Shown here piece by piece: positions 5,022-5,127 of a stretch of DNA of 5,127 bases. The notes beneath the pieces were generated by a model. The model searched no databases. It had not been told where the DNA came from and was given only the letters and a program-made list of their open reading frames with translations. The stretch's first letter is position 1; the number at the start of each line of letters is the position of its first letter. Origin of the DNA: Rhodothermaceae bacterium (lineage in GTDB: Bacteria; Bacteroidota; Rhodothermia; Rhodothermales; Rubricoccaceae); contig JABDIZ010000053.1 in NCBI GenBank assembly GCA_013003465.1, forward strand, positions 1-5,127, read 5' to 3'. The position numbers were made by a program, and so were the translations under genes.

Positions 5022-5039
5022 CCCTTCGCCGCCGAAGGG
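5022..5039 (+). other. Perfect hairpin in the tRNA-Val 5' leader
   Basis: CCCTTCG (5022-5028) and CGAAGGG (5033-5039) form a perfect 7-bp stem with the tetraloop CCGC. It ends 3 nt before the first base of the mature tRNA and begins about where transcription is predicted to start, so it may make up nearly the whole 5' leader removed by RNase P. No T-run follows, which argues against a terminator. Confidence 0.5.
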
Positions 5040-5042
5040 CAC

Positions 5043-5116
5043 GGGTCCTTAGCTCAGCGGTTTAGAGCGCTCGCCTCACACGCGAGAGGTCGCAGGTTCG
5101 AATCCCGCAGGACCCA
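5043..5116 (+). tRNA. tRNA-Val (anticodon CAC)
   Basis: The 74-nt sequence folds as a complete cloverleaf. The acceptor stem is GGGTCCT/AGGACCC with discriminator A73 (5116). The D stem is GCTC/GAGC with a 9-nt loop containing G18G19. The anticodon stem is CTCGC/GCGAG with loop CTCACAC, giving anticodon CAC at 5077-5079, which reads the Val codon GUG. The variable loop is AGGTC and the T loop is TTCGAAT. The T stem (GCAGG/CCCGC) has one mismatch, A51 (5094) opposite C63 (5106). The 3' CCA is not encoded: the bases after A73 are CCC, so it must be added by a nucleotidyltransferase. No second tRNA is visible in the last 11 nt. Confidence 0.95.
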
Positions 5117-5127
5117 CCCTCGAAATA

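Overview
This 5.1 kb window is a compact, high-GC bacterial chromosome segment, mostly housekeeping. All five well-supported protein genes and the single tRNA gene lie on the plus strand. The Der, NuoI and HolA sequences are clearly bacterial. GC is high (about 60-65% by eye), and no convincing Shine-Dalgarno sequence precedes the ATG-started genes. The leaders of der, nuoI and holA are instead pyrimidine-rich. High GC with SD-poor initiation suggests a Bacteroidota-related lineage such as Rhodothermota (Salinibacter/Rhodothermus-like). That assignment is an inference and would need a protein search.

Layout. Positions 1-31 look like the first ten codons of a divergent minus-strand gene with a leucine-rich, signal-peptide-like start that runs off the left edge. 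Positions 32-234 are the shared upstream region, with a purine block, a pyrimidine block and a hairpin. Next come der (ribosome-assembly GTPase, 235-1539), nuoI (iron-sulfur subunit of respiratory complex I, 1645-2304) and a DinB-like four-helix-bundle protein (2308-2847, GTG start, 3 nt after nuoI). A 182-nt gap leads to holA (DNA polymerase III delta, 3030-4073). A 147-nt gap leads to an ECF-type sigma factor (4221-4883), followed by a terminator-like hairpin. The window ends with tRNA-Val(CAC) at 5043-5116, which has a plausible promoter and a perfect 7-bp hairpin in its leader.

The genes do not form one pathway: they serve ribosome biogenesis, respiration, replication clamp loading, transcription control and translation. 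nuoI and the DinB-like gene are probably co-transcribed. holA and the sigma gene each have enough upstream space for their own promoter. The sigma gene has no anti-sigma gene next to it in the window.

I found no mobile element, CRISPR array, phage gene or clear new multi-gene system. The items most worth a second look are the DinB-like protein that seems to have lost two of three metal ligands, the orphan nuoI, the ECF sigma factor without a visible anti-sigma partner, the tRNA leader hairpin, and the repeated CTACCTT heptamer in two leaders.
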